Assembly: GCA_009193035.1 (NCBI GenBank)
Contig: SWDT01000028.1
Location: forward strand, 233,784-297,783
Length of the DNA stretch: 64,000 nt
Direction: 5' to 3'
Source of the DNA: Halicephalobus mephisto
Lineage: Eukaryota > Nematoda > Chromadorea > Rhabditida > Panagrolaimidae
Shown here: positions 22,791-36,006 of the stretch, one piece after another
How positions within the stretch are numbered: the first letter of the stretch is position 1
How the letters are laid out: each line of letters begins with the position of its first letter
Program-made: the position numbers and the translations under genes
The notes under the pieces: generated by a model
Told to the model about the DNA's origin: nothing
The model's input: the letters and a program-made list of their open reading frames with translations, nothing else
Databases searched by the model: none

Positions 22791-25283
22791 CTAGTCACCC
22801 AATTTCCATGTTGATCCAACTACCAAAACCACTAGTCTAAAAATAAAAAATTACAAAAAAACAATTATCAGGTAACTTTTTGCTTACAGTATAGGAAAAT
22901 TTTCGAACTTACTTTCTGGCCTTCAGATCCGCAGCAATGCCTTCCAGTAATTCCGAATGTCTGCTGAATCTGTAGTGTCTCGATAGCCTGGAGGCATAAT
23001 TTGAGTTTCCTTCTGTTTGTTGATTTTTTAAATTCTGAATTTTTAAATTTTGAATTTTTTTTTGTTCTTTTTCTTTCAATCTAGTTTTGAAAGAATTACT
23101 CCTTCTTAAAGACAGTAATCTTCGAAGTCGGGTTCTGGCCGTCACGATGTCGGCGTTGCTGGCCATGAACTCCAGAATCAGGAGATTTATGCAAGCCGAA
23201 AAAATGGCTAATCCGCAGAGAATGAAGCATATGGTGAAGAAGACGTATCCCGGGTCCTTCTGGAGTCTGCCCCCCGTCTGCAAAGGCACCAGATCCCCGA
23301 ACCCTATGGTCGAAAAAGTAATAACAATATAGTACAAGGAATTAAATATCGACCATCCTTCTGATTTGTGGAAAACTACAGTACCCAAAGCGATCGTCAA
23401 AGATCCGATACTGAGAGAAACAATTAATAAATGTTTGGATTTAATTTCTCGAAGAATAAAAATTTTTCTTTCTGCCAAAATAGACCGTAATTTTACTAAA
23501 CAAAATCCAATCAATGTATTGACCCTTTCGCCGACGGATTGGAACATGACCAAACTCAGCGGAATTCCGAACAAAGCGAATCCCATGCAGAAAATTCTCC
23601 CCGGAATCGTGGCAGGAGTTGAATGACCGTAACCTACAGTCGTAACAACTACGGTAGAAAAATACAAAGCTCCAGCAAATTGCCATTGATATCCTGCAGA
23701 AAACGGAATAGAAATTACTACAGCTTTTTCGAGTTCTGAGAAATCTCTGAAATTCGATAAACATTTTGAAACTTTTATTGCATTTTTCGATTGTATTTAA
23801 ATAAGAAATTTGAATAATGCCCAAAATTAGTCACTATCCAGAAATTACTACAGTCATCAAAGTCACTCTCCAAAATCGGTTCCAGTGAAGAATTAGATAG
23901 TGACTAAAAATGGACACTATCCTCAATTCCTACTAGAGTTGTTAGTCACTATCCAAAATCGGTTTTAATCAAGAATTAGATAGTGACTAAAAATGGACAC
24001 TATCCTCAATTCCTACTAGAGTTGTTAGTCACTATCCAAAATCGGTTTTAATCAAGAATTAGATAGTGACTAAAAATGGACACTATCCTCAATTCCTCCT
24101 AGAGTTGTTAGTCACTATCCAAAATAACAGCTCCAATGAGGAAACTAATATTGTTCATTTTCAACTAAAATCAAAACTTTTCAGTTCCTATCCAAATGAC
24201 AAATTTACTTGGGAACTTGATAGTGACCGAAACTCTTTTTTCAGTTACTATCCAAATGACAAGTTTACTTAGAAGTTGGATAGTGAACAAAAACAGACTA
24301 TTTTTTTCTTACTGGAGCTGTCAAAGTCACTATTCGAATGTTAACATCAGGAGGACTCAGTTGAAGATAGAGCAAAGATCATTTTAGACACTATTCACGG
24401 CCAACTAGAGCTGTCATTTGAATAATGACTTTGACAGCTTCAATAAAGAATCTGGATAGTATCCAATTTAGTCACTATTCTTTTTTACTAGAGCTGTTTC
24501 TCAAATAGTACTGAAAAAAGAATTTAAGTCACTATCCACATTTTTTATTAAAGTTGTTCTTCAATAGTAACTTAATTCCAATAAAAAATCCTATTCATTT
24601 TAGTCACTATCCAAGAAACAGCTTCAATGTGAGAATGGATAGTGACTGGAAAAAGAATTTAAGTCATTATTCAAGAAACAGCTTCAATATGAGAATGGAT
24701 AGTGACTGAAAAAAGAATTTAAGTCACTATCCAAGAAACAGCTTCAATATGAGAATGGATAGTGACTGAAAAAAGAATTTAAGTCACTATCCAAGAAACA
24801 GCTTCAATATGAGAATGGATAGTGACTGGAAAAAGAATTGAAGTCACTATCCAAATTTCTTATTAAAGTTGTTTTTCAATAGTAACTTAGTTGCAATAAA
24901 GAATCCAGATGTCCATTTCCCTGGATTCTCTCCATTTACAAATTGAAAACAACTCACTCTTCAGTAAAATTATATTTCATCTGCATTTCCTGCTTAATTT
25001 CCTTAATTTCTTCTCTGAGATTCTCGTCAGCTTCATACTCCAACGAACTAAACACAAAAGCTCCAAATAACAAAAAAACAATAGTTGTCGAAATTAATCT
25101 AATAGCTCTTGCAGATTTTGGATGTAAAAATTTTCTTTTTTTTCTTTTTAAATTATTTTCACAATTCATTTCTAAAATTTTAATTTTAACAGCAGATTGT
25201 CTTCTTAAATATCCATTAACACTAGAAATTCTAGGAACATTTTTTTTAGAATAATTTAAATTTTTCAAAGTATTTTTTTCCAT
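22791..25283 (-). CDS. Two-pore-domain (TASK/TWK-type) potassium channel
   Basis: Exons 25283-24958, 23746-22913 and 22836-22791 give about 401 residues. TM1 is around residues 60-82. The acidic extracellular cap helix follows, then pore 1 with TVGYGHSTP, TM2 with the family FGIPLSLVMFQSVGERVN block, TM3, pore 2 with TIGFGDLVP, and TM4, then a basic Ser-rich cytoplasmic tail. The GYGH selectivity filter and the MFQSVGER block point to the TASK/twk-20-like branch: a background K+ leak channel at the plasma membrane. Exon 2 can end either at a TAA (22909) or at a good AA|GTAAGT donor overlapping it; splicing adds 15 residues. The first intron (1.2 kb) is full of GTCACTATCC repeats. Subfamily assignment is from motifs only. 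Confidence 0.9.
23825..24880. repeat. GTCACTATCC inverted-repeat block 2
   Basis: Fills intron 1 of the TWK channel gene. At 23840-24110 the unit is about 83-84 bp and holds CACTATCC, GATAGTGAC and GGACACTATCC with an AATCGGTTTTAATCAAG spacer. At 24600-24845 there are four near-identical 60-bp units with GTCACTATCCAAGAAACAGC and GAATGGATAGTGACTG. Intermediate sequence holds diverged units. Confidence 0.9.
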
Positions 25284-25684
25284 TTTTTTTCTAAAAAAGT
25301 AAATAATCCAAATGGATTACATTCAAAAAGGATATCGGATTTAAGACTCAACAATTTGGGCTTATTGTGCATTGGACCAAACAAAATCATCCAAAAAAAA
25401 TGTTTTTTAAGAAATAAAAAAAATTAGAAGACTTCTTTCAAGTCAATTTTAATGAGACAAAGAGGCTGATGGACGGGTTGATGAAGATGCTCTCTGACTT
25501 TCCTTGGAGAAAAATGTAAAATATTCCAGCTTAAAAAGCTTAGGGATCTAAGTGGTTCCTTTTTTGAATATTGCCCGAGGCATTTTCCTTATTTTTTATG
25601 CTACAAAAACAATTTCCAAAAAACTTTTAGTCAAAAAAATAATTAAAAGGAATTGCAAAAAAAGAGATCTGTAAATGATCCGAT
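25284..25684. other. Short intergenic gap between two minus-strand genes
   Basis: No coding frame. It probably contains the 3' UTR of the RRM/zinc-finger gene and the promoter or trans-splice region of the TWK gene. Confidence 0.4.
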
Positions 25685-26902
25685 TTAAACTTGTTTTCCA
25701 TTGTTTTCAATTTCTTCTTTAACAAGCCTTTCTTGTGGATCATCTTTCATTGGATTTTCTTCATTTTCCTCATTTTGTGCTTCATCTTGTTGAGCATCTT
25801 CACTTGGAAGAGGACTGGGAGTACGTGGACCTCTACGTTCATCGTTTGAATCTTCATTTGCCGGATTATTAGGATCACGATAAAGATTCAAATTATGTCT
25901 CATAACCATATGACGAAGAAGATTCCAACTTGTCGGGAACAAATCATCACATGTAAAACACTGAATAGCTTCCGGTTCTTTTGCTAAAAACTTTCCATAT
26001 ATAAAATATTCAAAATTCCCATATATAAAATATTCAAAATCCCCTATATATAAAATATTCAAAATCCCCCATATATAAAACATTCAAAATTCCCATATAT
26101 AAAACATTCAAAAAACTTACGTGTTTTCGGAATCATACTACATTCCTTTCTTTTATGTCTTACAAAAGCATCAATATTATTCGTTCTAAATCTACATTCC
26201 CCACATATAAGGACGTCCTCCTTACATCCTTCACAATGATTTTCAACATTGCTTGATTCATACTGAGCAGCAAATTTCCTATTACTCTCAAAAACATTTT
26301 TTGCATTAATTGATGGTGATTGTTCCGATTTTTGGTTTTCCGAACTATCACTTTTTTGATTTTTCCTGAAAAACAATGACATTACTACCATAATAAAACA
26401 AATCCTTACTTATTCTTTGGCGGATCCGTGAAAGCTAATTTTATATCAAGTTCACTTCCTTCCCATTTATATCCCTTCATCGACTGTACACAAAGCTCCG
26501 CTTCTATAGGGTTCGAAAACTGAACAAATGCATATCCTTTACAAAGATTCACAGCAAGTATATTGCCATAATCTTGAAAAAGACTAATCACATCATTTCT
26601 GTCAATTCTGAACGTATTCAAGTTGCCGACAAAAACCCTAGATCTAGAAATAAAAGTATTCCATATATCAATCTCCACCAAATCGCTCACTTAACCATTG
26701 CCGGGTCCTTATTATTCGTATGAGTACTGATTTGCGAGTAATCTGGAACAGTTGGAGCTGGTTGAGGAGCGTATTGTGGAGCCGTATAAGGTTGATAACT
26801 ACCTTGATAACTCCCAGAACTGGTCATATAACTACCAAAGTTCTGAGGGGGACCTCCCATTTGCATTGGAGGAGCTCCATTCATAGCACCACCGTTATAC
26901 AT
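25685..26902 (-). CDS. RNA-recognition-motif protein with C2H2 zinc finger
   Basis: Exons 26902-26691, 26643-26410, 26365-26121 and 25983-25685 join in frame to about 329 residues. Residues 1-70 are Gly/Pro/Tyr/Gln-rich. An RRM follows at about 71-148, with RNP2 VFVGNL and RNP1 KGYAFVQF, closest in feel to hnRNP C/RALY (short RRM, no charged loop). After a Ser/Asn linker there is a Cys-rich stretch (CEGCKEDVLICGECRF...RHKRKEC), then a C2H2 finger (CFTCDDLFPTSWNLLRHMVMRH) that resembles the first finger of BCL11 proteins. The C-terminus is acidic. This suggests a nuclear RNA- and possibly DNA-binding regulator. The Met at 26902 sits just after a GATTTTCAG acceptor, a possible trans-splice site. 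Confidence 0.75.
25984..26110. repeat. Tandem repeat inside RRM-gene intron 3
   Basis: About five copies of CCATATATAAAA(T/C)ATTCAAAA, each around 27 bp. Confidence 0.8.
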
Positions 26903-26909
26903 TTCAAAC

Positions 26910-27200
26910 TTCCCCAATCTGAAAATCTCTAACCGATAATCTACCAACTCAATACCACTTATCCTCAAGTCCCTGTCAAAAAAATATTCAAAATTCAAAA
27001 AAAAAAAATAAAAAATAAAAAACTGGGCAAAAAACCCAAAGAAAAAATCAAAAACATTCCAAAAAATATATATTTCGGCAAAAAAGTAATAAACAATTTA
27101 ATTTATAAGGCAAAAAGTCTTCGAAATCTCACTAGAGAGAATCAAACAGGAAATATCCGTATTCAATATTGAATAGCTCTAATCTTCAGCAAAGCTATCA
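26910..27200. other. Gap between UBR5 stop and RRM gene start
   Basis: About 280 nt between the UBR5 stop and the putative trans-splice site of the next gene on the same strand. This spacing is compatible with a nematode operon. No gene inside. Confidence 0.4.
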
Positions 27201-27202
27201 GT

Positions 27203-30200
27203 TCAAACAAATCCGAAGTTCCGAGCTTTGATAGCAAGGAGAAGTTTGGCACGAAGAACACGCTTGGACGTATACAATGGGAGATAGAGTCGAGAAATAC
27301 AAGTATTTGCTGTCGGAAGATGTAGATTGTTGTCGGATGGTCGTATCATAATCGTCGGTAGTGGCTGGAATTCTTCTTCAGTAGCAGGCAAAGTTGGAGA
27401 GCCAGTCCAGAAGAATATCAAGTCCTACAACGATTTATACTACTCGCAACCACTAGTACTGAACAACTCACCTGTTTTTCTTGATGAGTAAATTTGTTAA
27501 CAACAGACCAGAACGTTTGCTTATACTTTTCCAAAGTATCCGAAGAAGAAGAACTTTCATCCAAGAATTTAGTATAACTTTCAAGCAAAGAAATGTTGAT
27601 TTCCGGGCTTCCGCAAAGAATAAGCCGCAAATCTTCAGGAGTCAAATGATTCAAACAATCAGAAGGAATAACATCAAAGACACCCTTCTTCATAGCTTCA
27701 AGGACAGGAATAGCAGGACCAAGTAACCTCTTTTCGACAAATAAGTAGAAGTACTCCAGAATATTGTCGCGAGTCAGAGCAACATCCTCTCCGCCGGCTT
27801 TCAGTTCAACAGTCGTGCCTCCCTGAAACAACCATTCCTTATTTTATACAAAAAACAACAACAAACCTCTCGTTCACTAAATGTCATAACATAATTCATC
27901 TCCAAAGTTTCATAGAACTCCTTCGGACGAGGATTACCAGTATCATCATCATAGATGAGAGATCGCATTGAATCAAAGAGCTTAGGATCAAAGAAAGCCA
28001 AATCAAACCAAGTAAGAGGTTTCCCAAGAATAAATTTAAGAACATGTCTAGCCAATTGAATGGGGAAAATCTCTCGTTGCTGCAAACATATACCAATCAT
28101 TCTTCCAACATTACGGAATGCATTCAATCTATTCTCAGAACAAGTAGCAGGAAGAGGCACATAATGTCCACTGCTTTCAATCCTGACGAAGAACGGAGCA
28201 TCTTCACGTAGATGAACAGCATCGTTTTCTTTCTCAAGACTATTAACATAGCCTTCAGTTTGGAGCAACTTAACTGCTTCGATCAAGTAAGCCTTCATAG
28301 TATCATCACAGCTGATCATATTCACCACATCTGCAATAGGGAATTCCAAAAGCATTGCGGTCACTTTATGAGCAAATACTGGTTCACAGTTGTAAACCTT
28401 GTTGAAAAGTCTTTCAGCAGCTAGTTTCTTGTTACTTGTAAGCATAGGTCTAGTTTCTGGGACTTTAGGTTCAGGAGTGGGGTGTTCTGGAGGGAAATAC
28501 GGATCAACTTTAGTATTCAATTCTTGACGTCTTCGAGTAGAAACTCTTCTACCAATACTAGCTTGAATAGCTTGAAGAGCACCTCGAGCAAGTCGTTTCG
28601 GAGGGGAATATCGCCGATTAGACGAGGCATCGGTAGTATTAGAAGCGGTGGGATGAGGAGTCTTCTTTTTATCATCTTCGGGTTCAAATCCATCTTGTGG
28701 CATGTTAGGCAACGTTGTCAAAGCTTCAGCGACAGCAGAATAAAAACTCCTAGCAACACCAGTTCCTTCTCCGGGTTCATCTTTGAAAGTAACTTTAACC
28801 TTATGACTAGCCAAAGGAGGAACAGCGGCATTAGGATCATATCCGCTACGTGAGTACACCTTCAACACCATACTAGCCGAGCCGTTAGAATTATTCATCC
28901 GTTTCTGATATTGCTGATTGAGTGACCTGAATGTTTGGACAATAAGAGTATTCTTTTCACGACAGAGCCCAGAAAATACGAGATCCCTTGGTTGCCCGTT
29001 CTTCAATTTCTCGATCCGTTTGCGGAAATGACTTTGACGAAAGTGGAAACCAGCAGTTTCGACCAATATCACAGAATACGTTGCATCTCCACCGCAATAA
29101 TGAACCAAATCCTCCGTATACATCTGAGTAATCAGTGAGAAAGAGTTGCTCCATCTTCCAAGAAGTCGTTGAAGTGGCATTCTAGAGACACTACTTTCAA
29201 CAGCAAACAAGTCATCTACAGTGACAACACTTTGTTCATTCTTCAACGGTTCATCAGCAATGTAAGTCTTCCACAGACTTCTAGAAGGAACAGTAGTCGT
29301 CTTCATTTTCTCAGAAAGCAGATCTCTAAGTTCGGAATAAGAAGTCGGTAAATCAGCCAAACTGTGGAAAGTCGGATTCGTAATTCCATGGCTCTTAGCA
29401 GCAGCAACATGCTCAGTTCGATCTCGTTGAGGAATTGGCAAAGTGAATAGCTGACAACGATCAGCATCGGACTGCAATAATTGAGGTCGCAAAGCGAGAG
29501 GCAAGCATTCTTCAGTAGAATATTGGAACGCATTATGAGGGTCAGCGAAACTGATGCATGGATAACAGATCGAATTAGATCTTTGATAGAATTGTTTCAG
29601 CTTTTTCGTGGGTACAACATCCAAAGGAGTTGCTGCGGTTGCAGCTCTAGCCATTTCTTCCGCATCAAATTCCGGGGATCCTTCCATAGATAACCTGCTT
29701 TGAATTCGAGAGTCAATCAATTCCAAAACACTTGCATGGAACAGGAAAGCTTCAGCAACAAAAGCAGCCGTTCTCAAAGCTCGGTACTCAATAATCGGCA
29801 ATTCGTCGCCATCTTCACCGGCATGAGCTCTTGCAGTAGAGAAGAAATACTGCAAAAACTCTTTCCTTCCTTGAGGACTCTCACGTTTTGAAGTAGAAGC
29901 AGGAGCAGTCTCCTTCGGCTTATATTTGCGTTCCTTTTCCGATTTCTTCTCCTGAACTTCAGTAGCAAATATAGCAGAGGAATTCAAAGCAGATCCAAAC
30001 TTGAGTTGAGCTTCCACCTTGTCCAGGACAATCGTCAGCCATTGCCAAGTAGGAGTCAGTTTCTCATCAACATGATCGCGAAGGGCTTTGACGATCTTGA
30101 AGTCAATTTTCAGCGGTCGAGGGAACGCTTTCTCCTTGCTACTCTCAGCAGAAACAAGAGCTGGACGAGTCATCTGCAGCAGTAAATCATCCACGAGCTT

Positions 30201-33200
30201 CAAAAGCGCTGAGAAAACAGAAGAAAATTGGAAAGCAGTCTTTTCCGACGAAGCATGAGCATCATCAATATGCGGAACACCGGAAGTACCCTTATTAACA
30301 CGACCAGATTGATCGTTAGCTCCGGCTTCATTTCCAGGAGCATTCGAAGTCCTAATAGCAAGTTCATTTCCATTTCCATCATCGCGACGAGAAGCAGTGA
30401 AGTCACCAGGCACTGCCCATGTCAAATTGCGAGCACGATTTCCAGAAGACGATGAAATCCCGCTTCTAACAACCCTAGAACGAGTCCTTGCAACATCTGG
30501 AACGTCATTAGAAACAGCCATTCCAATAGCTTCAGATTCCGGAGCAATTGTCACACTGACAGCATCATTACTCATCGCATTCATAAGTTCTTCATCATTC
30601 ATCTCAACTGCTTCTTCAGGATTAATGTTTTCACTATTAGCAACGTTCTCGACTTCCATTTCATTCCCAACGACAATCTCACCCTCCTCTGGCTCCGGAG
30701 CCTGTTCTACTGGTTCAACTTCAACAACTGGAACAGTACGATCATTGTTGGTTTCTTCATCATTTTCGTATTCAGCTTCATCTTCATCATGAGCATCATC
30801 ACCAAACTCTTGCCCAGCTTCCTCTTCTCCGTCTTCATCATAATAATCTTCTTCCTCCTCTTCATTTTCTCGAATTTCTTCATCTTCCTCGAACTCATCG
30901 TTATTGAAGGTATCACTGACACCGAAAGTGGGTTCATTGTCGGACTCTTCCTCATCAGAACTATCTTCATTCTCCTCGTCATCAGAAGCAGAGCTCACTG
31001 AATCTGTAGAATATTCACCGCGATCAGCAGCCCCACTATTTGCCGGTCGAGAAACACTACTTTGAGGAGGTGGAGGTTCATTGCGACGATAAGTTTCAAC
31101 AATGTTGTTCAAACTAGAAGTGTTGTGCCCATGAAGAGACCCTTGACTGCTAAATCTGCGAGAAATCGCTTCATTTTCACTATCAGACTCAGATTCATCG
31201 GAATCTGCATTCGCGTTGCCAGCTTGTTCATTAGCATTCGCAGCTTCTTCATCATTATCACGACGAGACCCATATCTCCGACGTCGAACAGAACGCAGTT
31301 CCCCATTCACATCAAGAGCCGAGGATAAATCTTGCTCACCATTGAGGTACTTTTCAATGTAATCCAAAGCGTCAGTACTGTGCATTGCTCGAGAGATGTT
31401 AAGAGCAGGATTGATAAATCCAGTTCGCACAGGTCCCATGTAGGCATCGGCGGTATTCAGTAGTTCAGCCACCGAATAAGTTGGTAAAGCTTGGAAGATT
31501 CTGCGACATTTCTGAGTAAACGAATTGACTTGTCTCTTCTTATCCTTATTTCTATCTTCACGAACAATAGGAATCGATCGAACCAAAGAAATAACTCCAG
31601 AAATGGTCACTGAAGTTCGAGGAGGAAGTGTTGACTTGCTCTCACCAGCAGCAGTGCTGTACTTGAATAGCTTATCATCTTCAGCATTAGCAGCTGCCGA
31701 TTGAATGGTCATCGCCAGAGTGGAAGGAGCAATCAAAGTGATAAGTGAAAACATCCGGATGACAGATCGGATGAAACGAGAAACATAAGCATCGACATCA
31801 GGATCACGCTCATCGCCAGTTCTGCTAGCAGCATTCATCAACGTATTCAGCAACAAATCCAAATGAGGCTCAGGGCATTTATTCAGCAGAGTGAACACAA
31901 ACTTGTCCAAGTGAGTCGATCCATTCTGAGCACTAAGATGGAAGAGTTCTTCAGAGATGATGGTTCCATCATTCCTCTTCTTCATCCCAATAGAAATCAA
32001 GCTTTTAACGGCAGCCCAACTTCCCAAACAGACCTTCAATGCACGATCAGCAAACTTTGGTGGTTCCAAATCTCTTTCGGGAACGTGATCATTACCATTC
32101 CCAGCTTGATTAGCAGAAGCACGATTTCTCGATCTCTTGCCATAGTTTTCTTGTTCGATGAGTTGTCTTCCAACAGTCTTGACCAAAAAGAGCAACAGAT
32201 GTTCTCCCCGGATATTAGGTTGGCAGATAAGATTCGTTTTCGTCAACAGCTCATTTAGTAAATACTCCCTTTGTTTTTCATTTCCAGCAACAAGAGCTCT
32301 ACAGCTACATTTCTCCCAACAATCACAGTAAGCAGTTGGAGAAGTTCTTTTAAGTTTGCAATCATGATTTCGATGACAAGTGTTGGCGCATTCTGTACAG
32401 CAACAAAGAGATCCAGTTAGGCCACAAGTCTTGCATTCGAAAATATCTTGGTTGATATGTTCATCTCCAGTCCAAGTGAAGGAGCAAGTGTCATTGTAGC
32501 AAACAATGAACAACGGAGAATCATCGTTGTGAATCATTGGATTATATACCTGGGTTGTAAAGTCATCAACTGAAAATTTCAAATTAAAAACTGCTGTTGT
32601 GAATTTCACAAACCTGAAGAGTCACCATAAAACTTCTTCATCGCGTCCCAAATGACAGTAGCAGCTTCGTATGCTCTATTTTGAACAGCACTGATGAGAG
32701 GAGTATGACCATTAACATCCCGAACATGGAACAAAGTATCAAGACGAGTTCTGACAACATCGCTGTCCATGAAGAGCTTCAAGATAGAAATGGCATTGGA
32801 TTGTCTAGCTCGTGGGTCATAAACGGCTTTACCAGTCCGGAATTCCATTGGCAAATCAACCAGTCCCATAGCAGGACTTTGAACGCCATCATTTGACAAA
32901 CTGCCATCTTTCATTTCAACATCGCCCATCTTCGGAATCTTGGCACCAGCAATCATTTCTTCCCATTGTCGGTCCATTTTCTGTCGATGAGCATCAGCCT
33001 CACTTGTATCCAATGCCTCGAAAGCAGCCTTATCGTTAGCTTCATTCTGAAGAGCATTGGTTTTCGCAAATGCATTCATAACAGCAACATGGAGAACAGT
33101 TCTGTTGCCATCAGCACGAACATCAGTGATATATTCATCAATGAATGCATTGAAAGATTCTTCGTCGATTTCATGCCTCAATTCCAATATCGTCTTCAGG

Positions 33201-36006
33201 AACATCGCAACACCATCGAGATCGCAGAACAGAACCAGTTGAATCAAAGAAGGCAACTGAGGAACGATTTCTTTCGGACTTGGAGCAATCAATGCAGCCA
33301 TGAAAAGAAGCTTATTGCCGGAACGGGCAGTATCAGGTTTATTCAGTTTCTCGATTGAACCTAAAACCAAGGAATTAAACACAGCTCGAACTTCCTAAAC
33401 TAACCGGAGCAAATAACACCGGACAGTTCAGCTCCAGGAGGTAGATATTTGAGGCCAACAGCCAAATGATTCATTCCAGCAATTCCCAAATAAATAGGAT
33501 CGCTGAATCCACCGGCAGCATTCCTAACAAGAGGACTCAATGCCCCATTATGATCTTGCAGAACCAAAATATTGTCATCGCCATAGTTGAACAACTTTGC
33601 ACTACGTCTGCTGTCTCCATCATGCGGTCCACAGATTGCCGAATAACTAACCGGCAACTGATGGTCGCTTGAGAGCTTACCAAGAGTAGACATTCTCATC
33701 AAGTGAACACGTCCTTTCTTCTCAACCAGCATTCTGAATCCACTATTGTCAACAACAACACTGATTACTCTACGAATGCCATGCGGGAACGACACACGTT
33801 GTGGGATCTTCTCGAACGTAATAGGAGAACATGGTTGTTTACTGCCTCCATGAACAACGACGAGATCATCTTTCCGCATCAGCCGCAATTTCGATACATC
33901 CAAGCTGCCATCACCATTCTTCTTCCTTTCTTCAATGTAAGATTTGAAGTATATACCGCACATCGGTCCATCAACCTAGAAAATATAGTCAATTCCCAAA
34001 TCTCTCATATATGAAAACATACAATTTGAACAATTCCTGTATCGTTGCACGGTTCTTCATGGATAAAGAAGACGTCTTTAATGGCCCACGCTGTCTCTTT
34101 AATCGGTATTGTGGATGAGCCTGTTTGATCATCTGAAGGTGCGGCTCTTTTGCGTACTGATACTATAAGGGCAAGCCAAGTCTAAGAGAGGGAAAAACAA
34201 GGAAGCGTTCGGCTTTCGAACGCCGTTTTTGAGTAAATTCAAAAAGGCTGCCTTTTTAGCGGCGTTCGAAGCACGCTTATATGAATCAAAAACTTACGAT
34301 TTACAGCTTTTTTATCATCTTTGGATTTCTCTTCCTTCAGCTGATCATATTGTTCTGGTGTGTAAATCCTGAAGCGACATGTCTCAGTCAACGACCATGC
34401 ATTTTCCATCAAGATGCCAATCATCGGGGTAGAGCTCGTCAAGTTCACAGCAACAGAATTAGCAGCATAAACAGGGTTCGATTTTGTCCTCACTTCCGAT
34501 CCCACCTTGATATCTGATGTAGAGTTGCTCTGGTATTTCTTTGCTTTGCTCTTTGTCTTTTCAAACACTCTTCTGCGTTCATTGAACGGATTAATTCCCC
34601 ACCAATAGAAAGAATTGCTTGTTTTGATTGCAGCAAACATAGGACAAACATGAATAGTCTCCACAGTTTCTCCATCGGGAACATCTATGAGTGGCATAAA
34701 CAAAGTCTCAGAAATACGCTGTCCAAGAGTCACTGCATCAAAGAAACTTCCCATCTTCTGACCAGCAGTCAGGACAACAGCACGATAGGCAGAAGTTTCA
34801 ACATCCACAAAGTAATCATTAGGCTGATTCCCAAAGAAAGCAGTGTTGATAGGATGTGGAGCCAAATCACCTTTTTCCTTCCACTTCCATCCATAAAGAT
34901 ATCCGGCGTCAGTCAAAGCAAGTAATTCTCCTTGGAAAGCAGCAATTTTCGTAAATTTCTTGACATTCGGAGGAAAAGGACTCTGTTCTTCACTTGTCCA
35001 AAACTCAATTTCGTCTCCGAATTCAAACTTTTCCCGTACCATATTAACTTCAGCCGGTTTCGCTCTCGACGTGTCATTGCGACCTTCTCTCCTGCGAGCT
35101 GATGAGAATTCTCGTGACATCAAATATTCATATCCTTCACCACTATACAAACTATCAGGCTCCATAATTCCATCTGAAGATCTTAAACCAGCATCCAAGA
35201 GAGACAGCAGTTCTTCTGGGAGGTAACTATCACTCCCATCATCCATATCTTCGTCATCATCCTCGCGAGAAAGCAAATTGTTCACTGCTTCATTCACATT
35301 TAGATTTGTTCGTTGAAGTTCTCTGACTATGACTTCTCGGGACTTTCCTTGCAAAACAACTTGAGCTTGAGCAATCAGATCTTCAGGGATGGAAGCTGCA
35401 GGAATCAATTGTCGTCCTCTATCTACAATAACACCACCTCTAGTGGCAAATTGACCAGCTCGTCTGGTGGCCATCATGACTCGTCTGATTTTGGCAGATC
35501 TATTAGCAACATTTGCGACAGCTGCGTAAGTAGCACTAGCTCCAGATTGTTGGTTTCCAGTACTTCCAGAGGTTGCTGTAGATGTCTGATCGGTACTTTG
35601 AGTAACAGATACGGTCGGAGCATTGTTAGTAGCAGGAGTCTTCTCTGTTTCCGTGACAACAGGAGGTTTAACCTCGACTGTTTTGAAACTAACTCGGCCA
35701 ACTTTGTTATCCTAAAATTCCACCAATTGATAGATGCAAAAAGTTCAAAAACCTTACACAAAATAAAAACGCGATATGATCTGGACCAACGACGACCTGC
35801 TTGATCTGTGAACCCGAATAATTTCTCAATGCCTTTGTATAATTAGGCCCGTGAGAGTTACGATGATTAATACACCCTTGCAGTCTGGAAAGATTACGAA
35901 ATATTCACAATTACACCACAGGATGATAAACCAACCTTTCTAGGAATACACGATCATCGCCCGGAGAAAGATTGCTGAGAAGGAGCAACTCTTTATTGTC
36001 ACTCAT
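27203..36006 (-). CDS. ubr-5: UBR5/HYD-type HECT E3 ubiquitin ligase
   Basis: Nine exons (36006-35936, 35884-35758, 35711-34298, 34162-34023, 33975-33405, 33360-32614, 32569-27867, 27822-27472, 27424-27203) join in frame to about 2781 residues, close to the 2799 of human UBR5. The UBA domain ([20 protein letters not shown]) is near residue 175. RCC1-like blade segments with YLYGWKW and FYWWGINPF follow. The UBR box ([19 protein letters not shown], then [10 protein letters not shown]) starts near 1040, and a long acidic low-complexity region follows. The MLLE/PABC domain ([12 protein letters not shown]) is around 2390. The HECT domain ends with the catalytic Cys in [10 protein letters not shown] near residue 2750 and the terminal FGFV. 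It recognises N-degrons and transfers ubiquitin, including branched K48 chains. One exon of 4.7 kb is unusually long for this genome. Confidence 0.97.

Noticed and set aside
23825..24880. CRISPR-like array
   Set aside because: The repeats are inverted and the spacers are themselves repeated; the host is eukaryotic with spliced genes.
30397..30792. 131-codon plus-strand frame and several similar frames opposite the UBR5 acidic region
   Set aside because: They mirror Asp/Glu/Ser codon repeats of the real UBR5 frame and lack splice sites or any family resemblance.
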